64,000 nt of DNA from Cysteiniphilum sp. JM-1 (GTDB lineage Bacteria > Pseudomonadota > Gammaproteobacteria > Francisellales > Francisellaceae), in the NCBI RefSeq assembly GCF_008711525.1, contig NZ_VXKS01000003.1:97030-161029 (forward strand). The letters are read 5' to 3'. This document shows positions 31,460 through 40,901 of this stretch, piece after piece. Under the pieces are notes generated by a model. That model was not told the DNA's origin and did no database searches. It saw only the letters and a program-made list of their open reading frames with translations. A program made the translations under genes and the position numbers. Numbering within the stretch: the first letter of the stretch is position 1; each line of letters starts with the position of its first letter.

Positions 31460-33163
31460 TTAATAAAACCTTCCACCGCCATCGATTGGATAGAGTGCTG
31501 GTGCGGACGCACTTAGTACACTAATTAGGCCCTCTGTATTCCCACACTTAAAAGCCATTCTCAAATACACGCCAGCGCTATATATATTTACGCCTTCACA
31601 TTTTCTTGGTGTGAAATTATATCCATCAAGACTAAGTGTTCCTTGTGTAAGACTAAGTCCAGGAAAAGCAGCTACGCCCCAAGCCGTTCCACTAAAATGC
31701 CAATATGCCGCCCCAGATGATGAAAGTACCGGCGTATCAAGAGTACAATAGAAAGTCGCTCCAAACTCCCAACCGACACCCCAGCACATAGCACCTGTCT
31801 CTAGATCTACAGGTTGATGCAGCCTCCAATCTTCAGCTGTATAGCCGACAGATTCTATCATATCACTACTCCAATTGTATTTTGCATACCTACCATCAGC
31901 AAAGAAAAAGTAAATCTTTTCATCTTTATATTCTGTTGCTGCAATAATCTGATGAGGATCTAAATTATAGGTTTTGAATGCTGGCCACGAATCAATAGTA
32001 TTAGTATCCTCAGAAGCATTTGATCCTTCATAATCCTTGACAACTCTACCATTGCTAAAAAAGAAATATAATGTATTACTATTAGGTCTTGGAACGACAG
32101 CTACTAAATCTTTATAATATTTTGTTACATTCTCATTGAATTCATTTATATTTCTTAGTTCTGAAAAACTATTGTAAGCATAGTGATAGCGCCATGTACC
32201 ATTGTCATAAAAAACAATACTATAATTAACATATCTAGCTACCGCTACTATAGAATAGAGATCACCTCCCAAACCATACATTAAGTCAGATGTTGGCTTT
32301 GAATAATTGCTAGACTCATCACTATTATCGGCAAAGCCTAAATAAGTACCATTCGGATACCCCAGATATCTCGTATCATTATATGATGAGTTGTATGCAA
32401 AAATTGGCACAGAATATATGCTTTGACCATACTCTGATACAGAGATATATTGAGTATCACACGTTTGATTATCATTATTGGTCAAAGTCTTCATTTTTAA
32501 TGAATTAAGACCAATGCAATTAGCCGCTAAATTATAAACATGACCAATTGTCTGTCGCAACACAACAACCCTACCTTGATTAGGGGCATTACCCCATAAG
32601 TTTCTTGGGGCTGGAGCATTATTATCAATATATGGCGTCATAATATGATGCGTATTATCTTGCGCCATCACCTCTACCCCATTTCTATAAAAGATAGCCC
32701 TATCAACATTGGCAACTCGAATAGGACCATTAATAAACCAAGCCATATCTGCTGTAGCAGATTGATTAAAATATTGTCTTTGATTTTCATCTAAAACATT
32801 ATTCCAGTAATCAGTATCTCGTTGCATCGCTCGGATTGTTGCTCCAAGATTATACCAATAAGCGCCCCAAGTGTTCCGAACCTCTATTCTAAGAATCAAA
32901 GCATTTCCGTTTCTTGGCACAGCTGCAACTGGTGCAACATTATTTCCTAGGGGCAATCGATTTCTTTGTTCATTATTACCAAAAAATGAATCCACTAATG
33001 TGCCATGATTATCTACTATTACATTATTTTGGTCGCGAGCTGAATCAATCATTTGATATACTTCACTAGGAGAATAGTGACCACCAACATATAATAAATA
33101 GATATATTGAGCTGATGCAATATTTGAAAAAAACATTAACAGAAGAATTGATATATATTTCAT
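31460..33163 (-). CDS. Secreted multidomain protein: ART-like, hemopexin-like and VapA-like regions (tentative)
   Basis: 567 residues starting with a clear signal peptide (MKYISILLLMFFSNIASAQ) at the ATG at 33163, which has GAGG upstream; the frame extends further without support. Residues 20-185 follow the outline of pertussis-toxin-like ADP-ribosyltransferases (YSPSEVYQMI, ILRIEVR, then AWFINGPIRVANVDRA before FYRNG), but the catalytic Arg and Glu positions are not conserved. Residues 250-450 hold hemopexin-like repeats (TLYFFFSNGRVVKDY; KIYFFFADGRYAKYN; SWPAF). The last 85 residues (WHFSGTAWGVAAFPG to PIDGGGRFY) resemble the VapA-type barrel. All three calls come from pattern recognition and need profile searches. 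Confidence 0.55.
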   Translation of the reverse strand: MKYISILLLMFFSNIASAQYIYLLYVGGHYSPSEVYQMIDSARDQNNVIVDNHGTLVDSFFGNNEQRNRLPLGNNVAPVAAVPRNGNALILRIEVRNTWGAYWYNLGATIRAMQRDTDYWNNVLDENQRQYFNQSATADMAWFINGPIRVANVDRAIFYRNGVEVMAQDNTHHIMTPYIDNNAPAPRNLWGNAPNQGRVVVLRQTIGHVYNLAANCIGLNSLKMKTLTNNDNQTCDTQYISVSEYGQSIYSVPIFAYNSSYNDTRYLGYPNGTYLGFADNSDESSNYSKPTSDLMYGLGGDLYSIVAVARYVNYSIVFYDNGTWRYHYAYNSFSELRNINEFNENVTKYYKDLVAVVPRPNSNTLYFFFSNGRVVKDYEGSNASEDTNTIDSWPAFKTYNLDPHQIIAATEYKDEKIYFFFADGRYAKYNWSSDMIESVGYTAEDWRLHQPVDLETGAMCWGVGWEFGATFYCTLDTPVLSSSGAAYWHFSGTAWGVAAFPGLSLTQGTLSLDGYNFTPRKCEGVNIYSAGVYLRMAFKCGNTEGLISVLSASAPALYPIDGGGRFY

Positions 33164-33401
33164 TTTTAGATACCTCACAAAATTGACTTGACGGATTTGT
33201 ATAATAGGCACACAGCCCTTTCTAAAATAGAGGTAGCAAAAGAGATTATCTATGCTGTGTAAGACTTGGATAATCTCATTGCAACCAAACAAACTTGGAG
33301 GTTATATATTAAAACCTTTAAATACAAGATCACTTGATTTCCTTTATAAATTCAATATGACCTACACTATCTCTAAAGTATTCGCGTACTTTGGATATGT
33401 G

Positions 33402-34088
33402 TCACCACAAATCATTGTAATAAATATTAACTACAAAACTTTCAGCTGCACCCCAATAACTTCTTGGAAGGGAACTGTTATTAGTATATACATAAGCTAT
33501 CGGTATTTTTTCTTCTTCACTAAAATCTACATAACGACCATCATAACCACTATTTGGCGGATACATTCCTTCTTTCTTATACTTACAATTGTGAAAAACA
33601 GTACCTATTATATTATAACCACAACTAATACTATTGTGCCAAAAGACCATATTAGCACCAACCACTTTAAATTTACCTTTCCAGTAAAAGCTTATGTTTG
33701 CGTAAAAAGGAGAATAAAGTCCAGTATAATAACCCATACTAAAATATGATTTTGCAATCGTATAATCATCTGGCGTCTTAAAATCCCATTGTTTGTACCA
33801 ACCATCATCGTCATAAACCTCAAATCCACTAGGGAACCAATAACTAATCTTGTGCTGATATTCCACATATTGACCCGTTGCTCTATTTAAGTAATATTTT
33901 TTACCGTCTTTACTAAAATCCGGCTTTAATAGATTTGAAATATCTACAGCTGTACTGACAGCAGAATGATCATTCTTATCGTTAAGCATATCCAAGTGCC
34001 TGGCTTTACCATTAGTTTCCTCGGCGCTGGAAAGATAAGGATACCACATAGACAATAAAACTAAACCACATAATATTTTACTTTTCAT
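33402..34088 (-). CDS. Secreted protein of unknown function
   Basis: 228 residues with a signal peptide (MKSKILCGLVLLSMWYPYLS, cut near SSA-EE). The mature part is rich in Tyr, Trp, Phe, Asp and Asn, with aromatic stretches such as YYTGLYSPFYANISFYW and two cysteines (SCGYN and HNCKY) that could form a disulfide. I do not recognise the family. The composition resembles the other secreted proteins of this cluster, and it is on the same strand between the 31460 gene and the frameshifted gene. It is probably a beta-rich exported effector or surface protein, but its function is unknown. Confidence 0.75.
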   Translation of the reverse strand: MKSKILCGLVLLSMWYPYLSSAEETNGKARHLDMLNDKNDHSAVSTAVDISNLLKPDFSKDGKKYYLNRATGQYVEYQHKISYWFPSGFEVYDDDGWYKQWDFKTPDDYTIAKSYFSMGYYTGLYSPFYANISFYWKGKFKVVGANMVFWHNSISCGYNIIGTVFHNCKYKKEGMYPPNSGYDGRYVDFSEEEKIPIAYVYTNNSSLPRSYWGAAESFVVNIYYNDLW

Positions 34089-34140
34089 AACTTTGGCTCC
34101 TTGTTAAAAAAGTTATTTCGACAACTTTAAAATTAATAAA

Positions 34141-34730
34141 TCAATATGTGTACTGATAGTTATATGAGACAGTGCAACTCCCACTATAAATATCGATAGT
34201 GGTAGGATCTGATCCCCACGGCACATTATTAAAGTTTATTTGTATCCATCCATCCCAATCTTTTATACTACATAGTTTTGCTCCTAAATAAGGATCAGTA
34301 AAAGTCACCATATCCACTATCCTTAACCGCTGAGTAGACGGGTTGAAAGTGTTTGCATAATCATATGTTATATTTACATGTCCATCAGCTCTAACATTTG
34401 AATAACTATACTTATCTCCATTATAAGCAGTATAATCAATAACATAACCCCACACATCAGCTGCGTTTGAACCTGTTGTCACCAATGGATAATCAAAATT
34501 ATCATCGCTTGGCGGATTTTTCGGATAGCATTCACCATATAATAGAGGCTCGCCATGTCTAATTACACTGGGATAATATACCTCATGACTTAGGCTAGCA
34601 AATCCTACAATATTGTAACTCCACTCATATTGCATATCCTAACCTTATGGACACTATCAGCAGCAGATACCACACTGATCATACTTACGCTTAAAGTGAC
34701 AGACAAAATCAAAAATTGAAAAACTTTCAT
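34141..34730 (-). pseudogene. Frameshifted gene for a secreted protein of unknown function
   Basis: A good start at 34730 (AAGGAG, then ATG) opens a 41-codon frame encoding a signal peptide (MKVFQFLILSVTLSVSMISV, VSAADSVHK) and RICNMSGVTIL, ending in TAG at 34605-34607. The neighbouring frame then runs open to 34141, reading GFASLSHEVYYPS and ending SCTVSYNYQYTY. The two halves join into a plausible 195-residue exported protein if one base is restored near 34605-34620. The downstream frame has a TAG immediately before its first ATG and no signal of its own. Either the gene is inactivated, or this is a sequencing error or programmed shift. Family not recognised. Confidence 0.7.
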
Positions 34731-34775
34731 TGGCTACTCCTTAAGCATTTAACACAAACTCTATTGATTAAGTCG

Positions 34776-35432
34776 TTATTTTCCAAAAACAACGATGACC
34801 TTATTTTCTTTAGGAAGGATTCTAAGGTAATGATTGCTGCGAACATGCTCAACAATATCAAATGTTGACGAGTCATATCCATACTTCACCCTGAATAACT
34901 GCTTATGTTCATTTGTAGAACTGGAAACAATATAGCTAAGTCGTTTAGTATTCTCCTGAGTTGCAGACTCAAGATCCTTACCGTGCAACCAGATACTATG
35001 ATATGCAATCTTTTGCCAATAATAGCCACTTTGATGCTCCGCCTGCTGACCAGAAACAACCACAAAATTTGGCTGCCATGCCAAAGGAGTCGTTGAGAAT
35101 TTAATATTTAAGACAGGGTAATACTGCCCATTTATTTCGATTTGCAAATATCCCGTTTTTGAGTCCACTTTGAAATTAAGCGGGTGTCCAAATTCTAATC
35201 TTTGTTGCGGCATATATGCTTCAAAACCCACGGCAGGCTTGTAGAGCACCGTATAATTAATAATAGGCATTTTATGCCCCGCATTATCATGCTCCCCAAC
35301 TGCAAATTCAAGTGAATCCATCTTGACCTGATTGTAATTTGAACCGCTATTTAGACCGAAACCGAAATTAACACTAAAGGCTATAGAGCCTGCCAATGCG
35401 CTGATCGTTACAACTCTTTTTAAAAAATTCAT
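34776..35432 (-). CDS. Exported protein of unknown function
   Basis: 218 residues. The ATG at 35432 (MNFLKRVVTISALAGSIAFS) has GGAG ten bases upstream and begins a signal peptide; the longer frame is unsupported. The mature protein has no cysteine and alternates short hydrophobic stretches (INYTVLYKPAVGFEAYM; QIEINGQYYPVLNIKF; YLRILPKENKVIVVFGK), suggesting a beta-sandwich. No family recognised. It is the first gene on the minus-strand side of the divergent hub at 35433-35888, so it may lead the minus-strand transcript. Confidence 0.72.
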   Translation of the reverse strand: MNFLKRVVTISALAGSIAFSVNFGFGLNSGSNYNQVKMDSLEFAVGEHDNAGHKMPIINYTVLYKPAVGFEAYMPQQRLEFGHPLNFKVDSKTGYLQIEINGQYYPVLNIKFSTTPLAWQPNFVVVSGQQAEHQSGYYWQKIAYHSIWLHGKDLESATQENTKRLSYIVSSSTNEHKQLFRVKYGYDSSTFDIVEHVRSNHYLRILPKENKVIVVFGK

Positions 35433-35888
35433 AGATTTAAACTCCATATCTATTGAAGACATTGAATATCGTATCTCTAAGACTTCACAAAACAATCACA
35501 TTCTAGTCATTTTTTTACTGAAGAAATGACCTCACAAAGCGCATCCATCCTTTTTAAATACTCAAAAAGCAATAAATTTACAATACATGCGCCCTTACAC
35601 AGCATCAAGCCTGATAGTTGATGATCAATAATATGATAAATTTGTTATGAAAAAGGTATTTTTTCGTGACGCACAACCACAGCATCAAGCTTACAATACA
35701 CTCAATTTCATCAAGCAAATTGCGCAGCATTGGTAGCGCCTTTGGTTGAATTGAAAATCATCCTGGGAGGGTTGATGACTTTTTGAAGGTGAATATTTTT
35801 AGTCACCTTAAATTTGGAAGCTGAGTTCAAAACAAACTCAGTCATTAAATGATGAAAAATTACCACTTTGATGGGAAAGGGGATAAAA
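35433..35888. promoter_or_regulatory. Divergent intergenic hub of the secreted-protein cluster
   Basis: AT-rich, no gene. It holds two swapped pairs of short direct repeats: CACAGCATCAAGC at about 35596 and about 35680, and TTACAATACA at about 35578 and about 35693. In the leader of the lipoprotein gene, two hairpins follow: AAGGTGA/TCACCTT (35786-35792, 35803-35809) and CTGAGTT/AACTCAG (35821-35827, 35835-35841), 48 bases before its start. Regulatory function is inferred from position. Confidence 0.45.
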
Positions 35889-38855
35889 ATGAAATATGGG
35901 AAAATTAAGCCTGTGCTTGCATTGGTTACTAGCAGCTTATTTTTATATGGATGCTCTTCAGGGTCATCTGCGGATTATCAACAACAAGGATCTAGTTTAG
36001 ATGGCTATGTCATCTCATCCGAGAATATTGACTCAACACAAAGCGCTTATACCAAACTTCCTGTTAACCTAAGCATGAAGCATTTAAATATTCGTAAAGA
36101 GAATAATGCGAAGCTTTATTCAATTATTACTAACGGCTCTAAGGACATTACAATTAACAATGTTTGCCAAAACATTCCTATTGGTGATAACTGTGACTTA
36201 TTAATTAGCAATATTGGAAAGTACAATGTAGGTTCAGATATCAAATTAGATGCTTTAATTGACGGCAATAAGACATCAATATCGACAACAATACATGCCA
36301 ATGCTAACAACCTGTGGACCAGCAGGGATAAAAACATTACCCTTCCACTTAATCAAGTCATTGATTTTTCAGTCCTTAATACTAGTACCATCGATAGTAT
36401 TGTATTCAATCAGCCTGTGTTCACTAGTAATAGTGCAGCTAATGACAATGATTCAGTAAATATTTTAAACAATTCTTGCATAACTCAATTATCACCAGGT
36501 CAAACCTGCTCGTTTGATATCATAGCGACAAAAAGCATAAGTGGCGCTGTAACTCTGTCTGAACAACTATTACCTATTGCTAATATCACTTTTGGTAATA
36601 CCGATATCGAGGATATTGCCTTAAAACCATTACCTGAAAACACACAACCTAATATAAATTATCCGGTTATCTACCAATTAATTAATAAATCCAGCTCATC
36701 CATTAGTGACCTTGCCATCAAAAGCACTTCAAGCGCTGATAACGCTTTTGCAATCAAAGCGGATAGTAGTTGTATCACTAAAACAACTTTAGCTGCTGGC
36801 GAATCATGCTTAATTGAACTTGATTTTAAAGGCGATATGTCTGATACCAATTATTTTAGTGATATTGATGTAACCTATAGTGGTGGTGAGGCACTTAAGC
36901 TCAAATTACATACTTATACACATGAAAATAACCTTACTGTAAGTTACCTTAACTCATTACCTGATAATATATTAACTGGTATTACTTACCCTTTTACCTA
37001 TGAGGTCTCAAACAGATCAGAACAACCAATAGATATCAAAAGTCTCACCGATAACTTCGATTCTGATAAAGGAATTGTTATCAACCCTGATCAGAGTAAT
37101 TGCCTAACCTATAAATCAGGGGGGACAATTGATATTTCTCAATCATGTCGCATTGCAGGAAAGTATATCACTACAGATAGTACGAGAAATGCCTTGATTG
37201 CTTCAACCATTTCTCCAGTTGGTGCAGCTAATGTCAATATCATTAATCATGCTCATAATATTGCATCTGCGTTGACGATTAAAAAAGATCTTGAGATCCC
37301 AGACAACATATTGCCCAATAGTCAATATCATTTTAAATATCAGATCATAAATAGCAGCCCAGAAACCGCTCAAGACTTGATCTGGTCAACAGCCACTAGC
37401 AACTATAAGAAACTAGAGTTCACAAATAACAGCTGCCAAGACCTTACGTCTCTTGCCTCTGGAGAGAGTTGTATTATTGAAGGAGATGTTACATCTGGTG
37501 AGTTAACCACTGGACAAACGATTGCGGTTTACAATATAGCAATAGCCTATAAGGGCGCTAAAACCATTTCTATTGGCACTATTTCGCAAATAACAAACGC
37601 TCCTATTCAATACACCCGTATACATGATATTCCCAAAGCAACGATTTCAGGAACAACATTCAATTTTGAATATCAGTTTACAAACGTTGGCACAGAGCCT
37701 GCCACTGGAGTGAAGTTTTATGTCAGTGCAGAGCAAAGTGATGGCTTTATTGTCGATAAAGATAACAGTAGCTGTAACACGCTAACCACTTTAAAATCTG
37801 GGGAGTCTTGTAGCTGGAAAGGGCAGTTTAAGCCTTTAAACCCAAATAATGACATTGACTATAGGACGATTGCAATAGCCGCCACTTATAATGAAGGGCA
37901 ATCAACAACATTAACCTCCACAAGTAAAATTTCATCAATTGATATTAATAAGTCTAGTTATAGCATTACTAAGAACAATGCAGAATCGGATGGTAAAGAT
38001 ATTAATATTGTAGATATTTTTATCAAAGATAGCGCTGGAGATTTGCTCGAGGGAGTGACTAATTTATTAAATGCTAGCGCCGGTGATTTAAATTCGACAT
38101 CGATTGCTAGTCTCAATCAACAATATCAAGCAAGTTTTGCATCGGATAAATCAGGATCATATCCGCTAAATATTCTTGTTGATAGTCAACAAATCAAGCC
38201 GCTTGATGACAACAATTTAATATTTAAGGGCAACGGTGGCTTTACACCTATATATCCACCATTACCTAAGTTATTAAATACAGGGGTTAATCAATTTGAC
38301 GCTAATCATTCGCTAGGTGCTATCGGTCAGAGATTTACCGGCGAATCAGTATATCAAATATACAGCAATGATAATGGTGGTGCTCAAAGCTCTCAGTATG
38401 AAGTTAGAATAACTGATCCCAAAGCTATTAATGTTAGCGCTGACGATACCACTGCACGATATATACAGCCTACTATAACTATGAATCCTTCGATAGATCA
38501 CCCGATTAATTATTTTTTCATTTATAGATTTACGCTACCTGATAGCATTGACCTAAGTAAGGTAGAGCTTACATTAGATGCATATACTAATGTACTGCCT
38601 GATGACTCTGTTCCATCTATTCCTAAAAGCAAAATTTCAATAAACAATCAGAAAATCTCTAATATCACCATGCTTGAGCCAGAGATGGGATCACATAGTC
38701 CAAATGTTATAATCAATGACAAAACATGTAAGCTGCAACACATTTGTCTTGTAAAGGGTGAAAACACTTTAAGATTAGATGTCTATGCATATATTCCAAA
38801 CGCTGTAACTGCAATAAAAGTTGATCACACAGATCTACATTATACAAGCCTATAA
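35889..38855 (+). CDS. Large repeat lipoprotein with Ig-like modules
   Basis: 988 residues. The ATG at 35889 follows AAAGGGG. A lipoprotein signal peptide ends at the lipobox LFLYGC (TSSLFLYGCSSGSS), and the +2 Ser suggests outer-membrane targeting. Residues 60-690 hold six repeats of about 110 residues, each marked by a paired-cysteine signature (NNSCITQLSPGQTCSFDI, NSSCNTLTTLKSGESCSWKG and others), like ASH/CARDB-type Ig domains. About residues 690-780 look like an invasin-type Big domain (NAESDGKDINIVDIFIKD). The last 195 residues share a module with the N-termini of the genes at 38998 and 40902 (TARYIQP, ISINNQKI, LVKGENTLRLDV, AIKVDH). Probably a surface adhesin or scaffold; function unproven. 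Confidence 0.82.
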   Translation: MKYGKIKPVLALVTSSLFLYGCSSGSSADYQQQGSSLDGYVISSENIDSTQSAYTKLPVNLSMKHLNIRKENNAKLYSIITNGSKDITINNVCQNIPIGDNCDLLISNIGKYNVGSDIKLDALIDGNKTSISTTIHANANNLWTSRDKNITLPLNQVIDFSVLNTSTIDSIVFNQPVFTSNSAANDNDSVNILNNSCITQLSPGQTCSFDIIATKSISGAVTLSEQLLPIANITFGNTDIEDIALKPLPENTQPNINYPVIYQLINKSSSSISDLAIKSTSSADNAFAIKADSSCITKTTLAAGESCLIELDFKGDMSDTNYFSDIDVTYSGGEALKLKLHTYTHENNLTVSYLNSLPDNILTGITYPFTYEVSNRSEQPIDIKSLTDNFDSDKGIVINPDQSNCLTYKSGGTIDISQSCRIAGKYITTDSTRNALIASTISPVGAANVNIINHAHNIASALTIKKDLEIPDNILPNSQYHFKYQIINSSPETAQDLIWSTATSNYKKLEFTNNSCQDLTSLASGESCIIEGDVTSGELTTGQTIAVYNIAIAYKGAKTISIGTISQITNAPIQYTRIHDIPKATISGTTFNFEYQFTNVGTEPATGVKFYVSAEQSDGFIVDKDNSSCNTLTTLKSGESCSWKGQFKPLNPNNDIDYRTIAIAATYNEGQSTTLTSTSKISSIDINKSSYSITKNNAESDGKDINIVDIFIKDSAGDLLEGVTNLLNASAGDLNSTSIASLNQQYQASFASDKSGSYPLNILVDSQQIKPLDDNNLIFKGNGGFTPIYPPLPKLLNTGVNQFDANHSLGAIGQRFTGESVYQIYSNDNGGAQSSQYEVRITDPKAINVSADDTTARYIQPTITMNPSIDHPINYFFIYRFTLPDSIDLSKVELTLDAYTNVLPDDSVPSIPKSKISINNQKISNITMLEPEMGSHSPNVIINDKTCKLQHICLVKGENTLRLDVYAYIPNAVTAIKVDHTDLHYTSL

Positions 38856-38997
38856 AATACATCAACATTGTGAGTAGCATATAGCAAACAACATTAATTA
38901 AACACAGATCTTCTATGGGGGGGAAATCAAAGAAATAATCAAAAACTATAGTCATTTTGTAAAAATTTAATTTGATATAAAAAAACGGAGAGTCAAT

Positions 38998-40119
38998 ATG
39001 AAGAATAAAATAAATTTACTGTCAATAGCAGCCTTATCAGTACTATCGCATCTAAGCTTTGCAGCAGATACGCAGACAGATATCAACTTATATCCTACAG
39101 GATATAACCAATATAATGGTTCTTTAATCGATTACGATGGACACACCCCTGATTTCAACTACATAGCCATTAGCGATGATTCTTCATCACATCTTGCTGT
39201 AAATGCAATTATGCCTTCGGAGTTGGGCTTAACTGGTGAGAACCTTGATACAACTTCTCGCTATATAGGACCAACTGTGTCACAGAATGCTAAAGAAAAG
39301 ATCGCGTTTACTACTCACTTTAAGGTAAGCCCAGATAACTTTAAAGATTTAGCAGTGGAATTTAATGCATACGCAACAATACTTGGCGATGCAAATGATC
39401 AGATGAATAAACCACTGCCCAAGATTGAACTCAACGGTGCTACTGTTGGTTACATCGTAAGAAACACCCCAGATGTTAATAATCCAAATGACAAATTCAC
39501 CATTGATTTTAAAACATGCAAAGATAAAGGAGCCTGCTTCAAAGAGGGAGATAATGAATTAGATATAATCTTATATAAGACAAGCATTGAACAGCGTCCT
39601 GCCATTAAAGTTGATAATATTCACTTCTATCACTCTAAACCATTAACACCGCTAACACCCGCAACACCCGCAGATAATGGATATAAACCAAAGGAAAATC
39701 AACAGATTGAGGTAGAGGTAACTAATACTTCTGCACTTGGCTATGGTCGATTGATTGGTCTGGGCAGACAGTTTGGAGGTTTCCCAGTCTCTCCATCTTG
39801 GGCAGCTGGTTACTTTTACAAATCTGTACGCGCTGGACACACAGAAAAATTCACCTTATATCGGTATGGTACAACCGGTGACTTCCAACATATAAGTTCA
39901 TTATGGTTGTTAGGTTGTGGTATAGGTAGAAATGTGCCAATTATCATTGATGGTGTCACTACAGAAGTTAGAAAAACCCAAGCTTGCTCTGCGGCGTTAA
40001 ATGATCAAGTTTATTTACCAGTAAATATTAAAAAGATCCAGTATATTCTTGGACAAAAGGATACTGTTGCACATGATGCTGCGATTAATAAAGTACTGAT
40101 AACAACTTATAAAAATTAA
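38998..40119 (+). CDS. Secreted two-module protein of unknown family
   Basis: 373 residues with signal peptide MKNKINLLSIAALSVLSHLS (cut near FAA-DT); the ATG at 38998 follows ACGGAGAG. Module A (residues 25-215) is a beta-rich domain shared with the end of the lipoprotein and with the 40902 gene (SRYIGPTVSQNA, LPKIELNGATVGYI, CFKEGDNELDI, AIKVDNIHFYH). A Thr/Pro linker (PLTPLTPATPAD) leads to module B (residues 230-373), with YGRLIGLGRQFGG, SLWLLGCGIGRNVPIIIDGV and KTQACSAAL, also present in the 40262 and 40902 proteins. I recognise no named family. Two conserved cysteines in module B may be disulfide-bonded. Confidence 0.82.
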   Translation: MKNKINLLSIAALSVLSHLSFAADTQTDINLYPTGYNQYNGSLIDYDGHTPDFNYIAISDDSSSHLAVNAIMPSELGLTGENLDTTSRYIGPTVSQNAKEKIAFTTHFKVSPDNFKDLAVEFNAYATILGDANDQMNKPLPKIELNGATVGYIVRNTPDVNNPNDKFTIDFKTCKDKGACFKEGDNELDIILYKTSIEQRPAIKVDNIHFYHSKPLTPLTPATPADNGYKPKENQQIEVEVTNTSALGYGRLIGLGRQFGGFPVSPSWAAGYFYKSVRAGHTEKFTLYRYGTTGDFQHISSLWLLGCGIGRNVPIIIDGVTTEVRKTQACSAALNDQVYLPVNIKKIQYILGQKDTVAHDAAINKVLITTYKN

Positions 40120-40131
40120 TAATTTTATTAC

Positions 40132-40154
40132 ATGATACTTTTGTGTCATTTTAT
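40132..40154 (+). terminator. Possible weak intrinsic terminator
   Basis: ATGATAC and GTGTCAT (one G-T pair) form a 7-bp stem with a TTTT loop, followed by TTTAT, 12 bases after the stop of the 38998 gene. The stem is AT-rich, so termination would be leaky at best. Confidence 0.3.
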
Positions 40155-40261
40155 ATTGAAAGTGATTATTGACACTCGATTACAACAGTTATGTAAAGAA
40201 GGGTGTCAATCAATATCAAAATATTGTAACAACAAATTTTAAGATCAAAATGGAAAAAATC

Positions 40262-40858
40262 ATGATAAACAAATATGGTTTAGCATCGCTAGTATTATTT
40301 TCACTATCACATGTAAGTTTTGCAGCAGAGGTATCTACTAAAAACGTAGATGAATTTAGTTCATATCAGGATAAAATCTTAATACACCAAAAACTATCAA
40401 AGCAAATGGACCCTCAATATAAGCCTAATGAAAATCAGAAGATTCAGGTAACAGTAACTAATACTGCATCAAAGGGATATGGTCGTCTAATTGGTTTGGG
40501 CAGACAATTTGGAGATGTGGTGATCTCACCAGATTGGAGTAGTGATTACGCGTTCAAAAGTGTTCCTGGAGGAAAATCAGTAGATTATGATCTATACAGA
40601 TATGGCCATGATGGTAGCTTCAAACATGTAAGCTCATTATGGTTATTAGGTTGTGGTATAGGTAGAAATGTGCCAATTATCATTGATGGAGTCACTCAAG
40701 AAGTTAGAAAAAACCAAGCTTGCAGTGCGGCGTTAAAAGATCAAGTTTCTTTACCAGAAAATATTAAAAAGATCGAGTATATTCTTGGACGTCAGAATAC
40801 TTTGGCAAGTGATGTTGCGATTAACAAAGTACTGATAACCACATTTAAAGGCTCTTAA
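40262..40858 (+). CDS. Secreted single-module paralogue (module B only)
   Basis: 198 residues. The ATG at 40262 (MINKYGLASLVLFSLSHVSF) aligns exactly with the start and signal peptide of the 38998 protein and has GGA upstream, so I prefer it to earlier starts in the same frame. After about 35 variable residues it contains only module B, roughly two-thirds identical to that of the 38998 protein (YGRLIGLGRQFGD, SLWLLGCGIGRNVPIIIDGV, KNQACSAAL). DNA at 40631-40696 differs from 39895-39960 at only about three of 66 positions, so the duplication is recent or under gene conversion. It lacks module A. Confidence 0.8.
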   Translation: MINKYGLASLVLFSLSHVSFAAEVSTKNVDEFSSYQDKILIHQKLSKQMDPQYKPNENQKIQVTVTNTASKGYGRLIGLGRQFGDVVISPDWSSDYAFKSVPGGKSVDYDLYRYGHDGSFKHVSSLWLLGCGIGRNVPIIIDGVTQEVRKNQACSAALKDQVSLPENIKKIEYILGRQNTLASDVAINKVLITTFKGS

Positions 40859-40901
40859 ATCAATCAATTAATTAAAAATAGTAAATACAAGGATAAATAT
40901 T

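Noticed and set aside
31460..33163. Active ADP-ribosyltransferase toxin
   Set aside because: The Arg of the first strand and the catalytic Glu are not found at the aligned positions, so enzymatic activity is not claimed; only a fold resemblance is suggested.
33252..33749. 165-codon plus-strand frame
   Set aside because: It is antisense to the secreted-protein gene at 33402, is rich in Ile/Thr as expected of a shadow frame, and has no start signal.
35786..35841. Known riboswitch (for example c-di-GMP type)
   Set aside because: The two hairpins lack the conserved bases of any riboswitch class I can recall.
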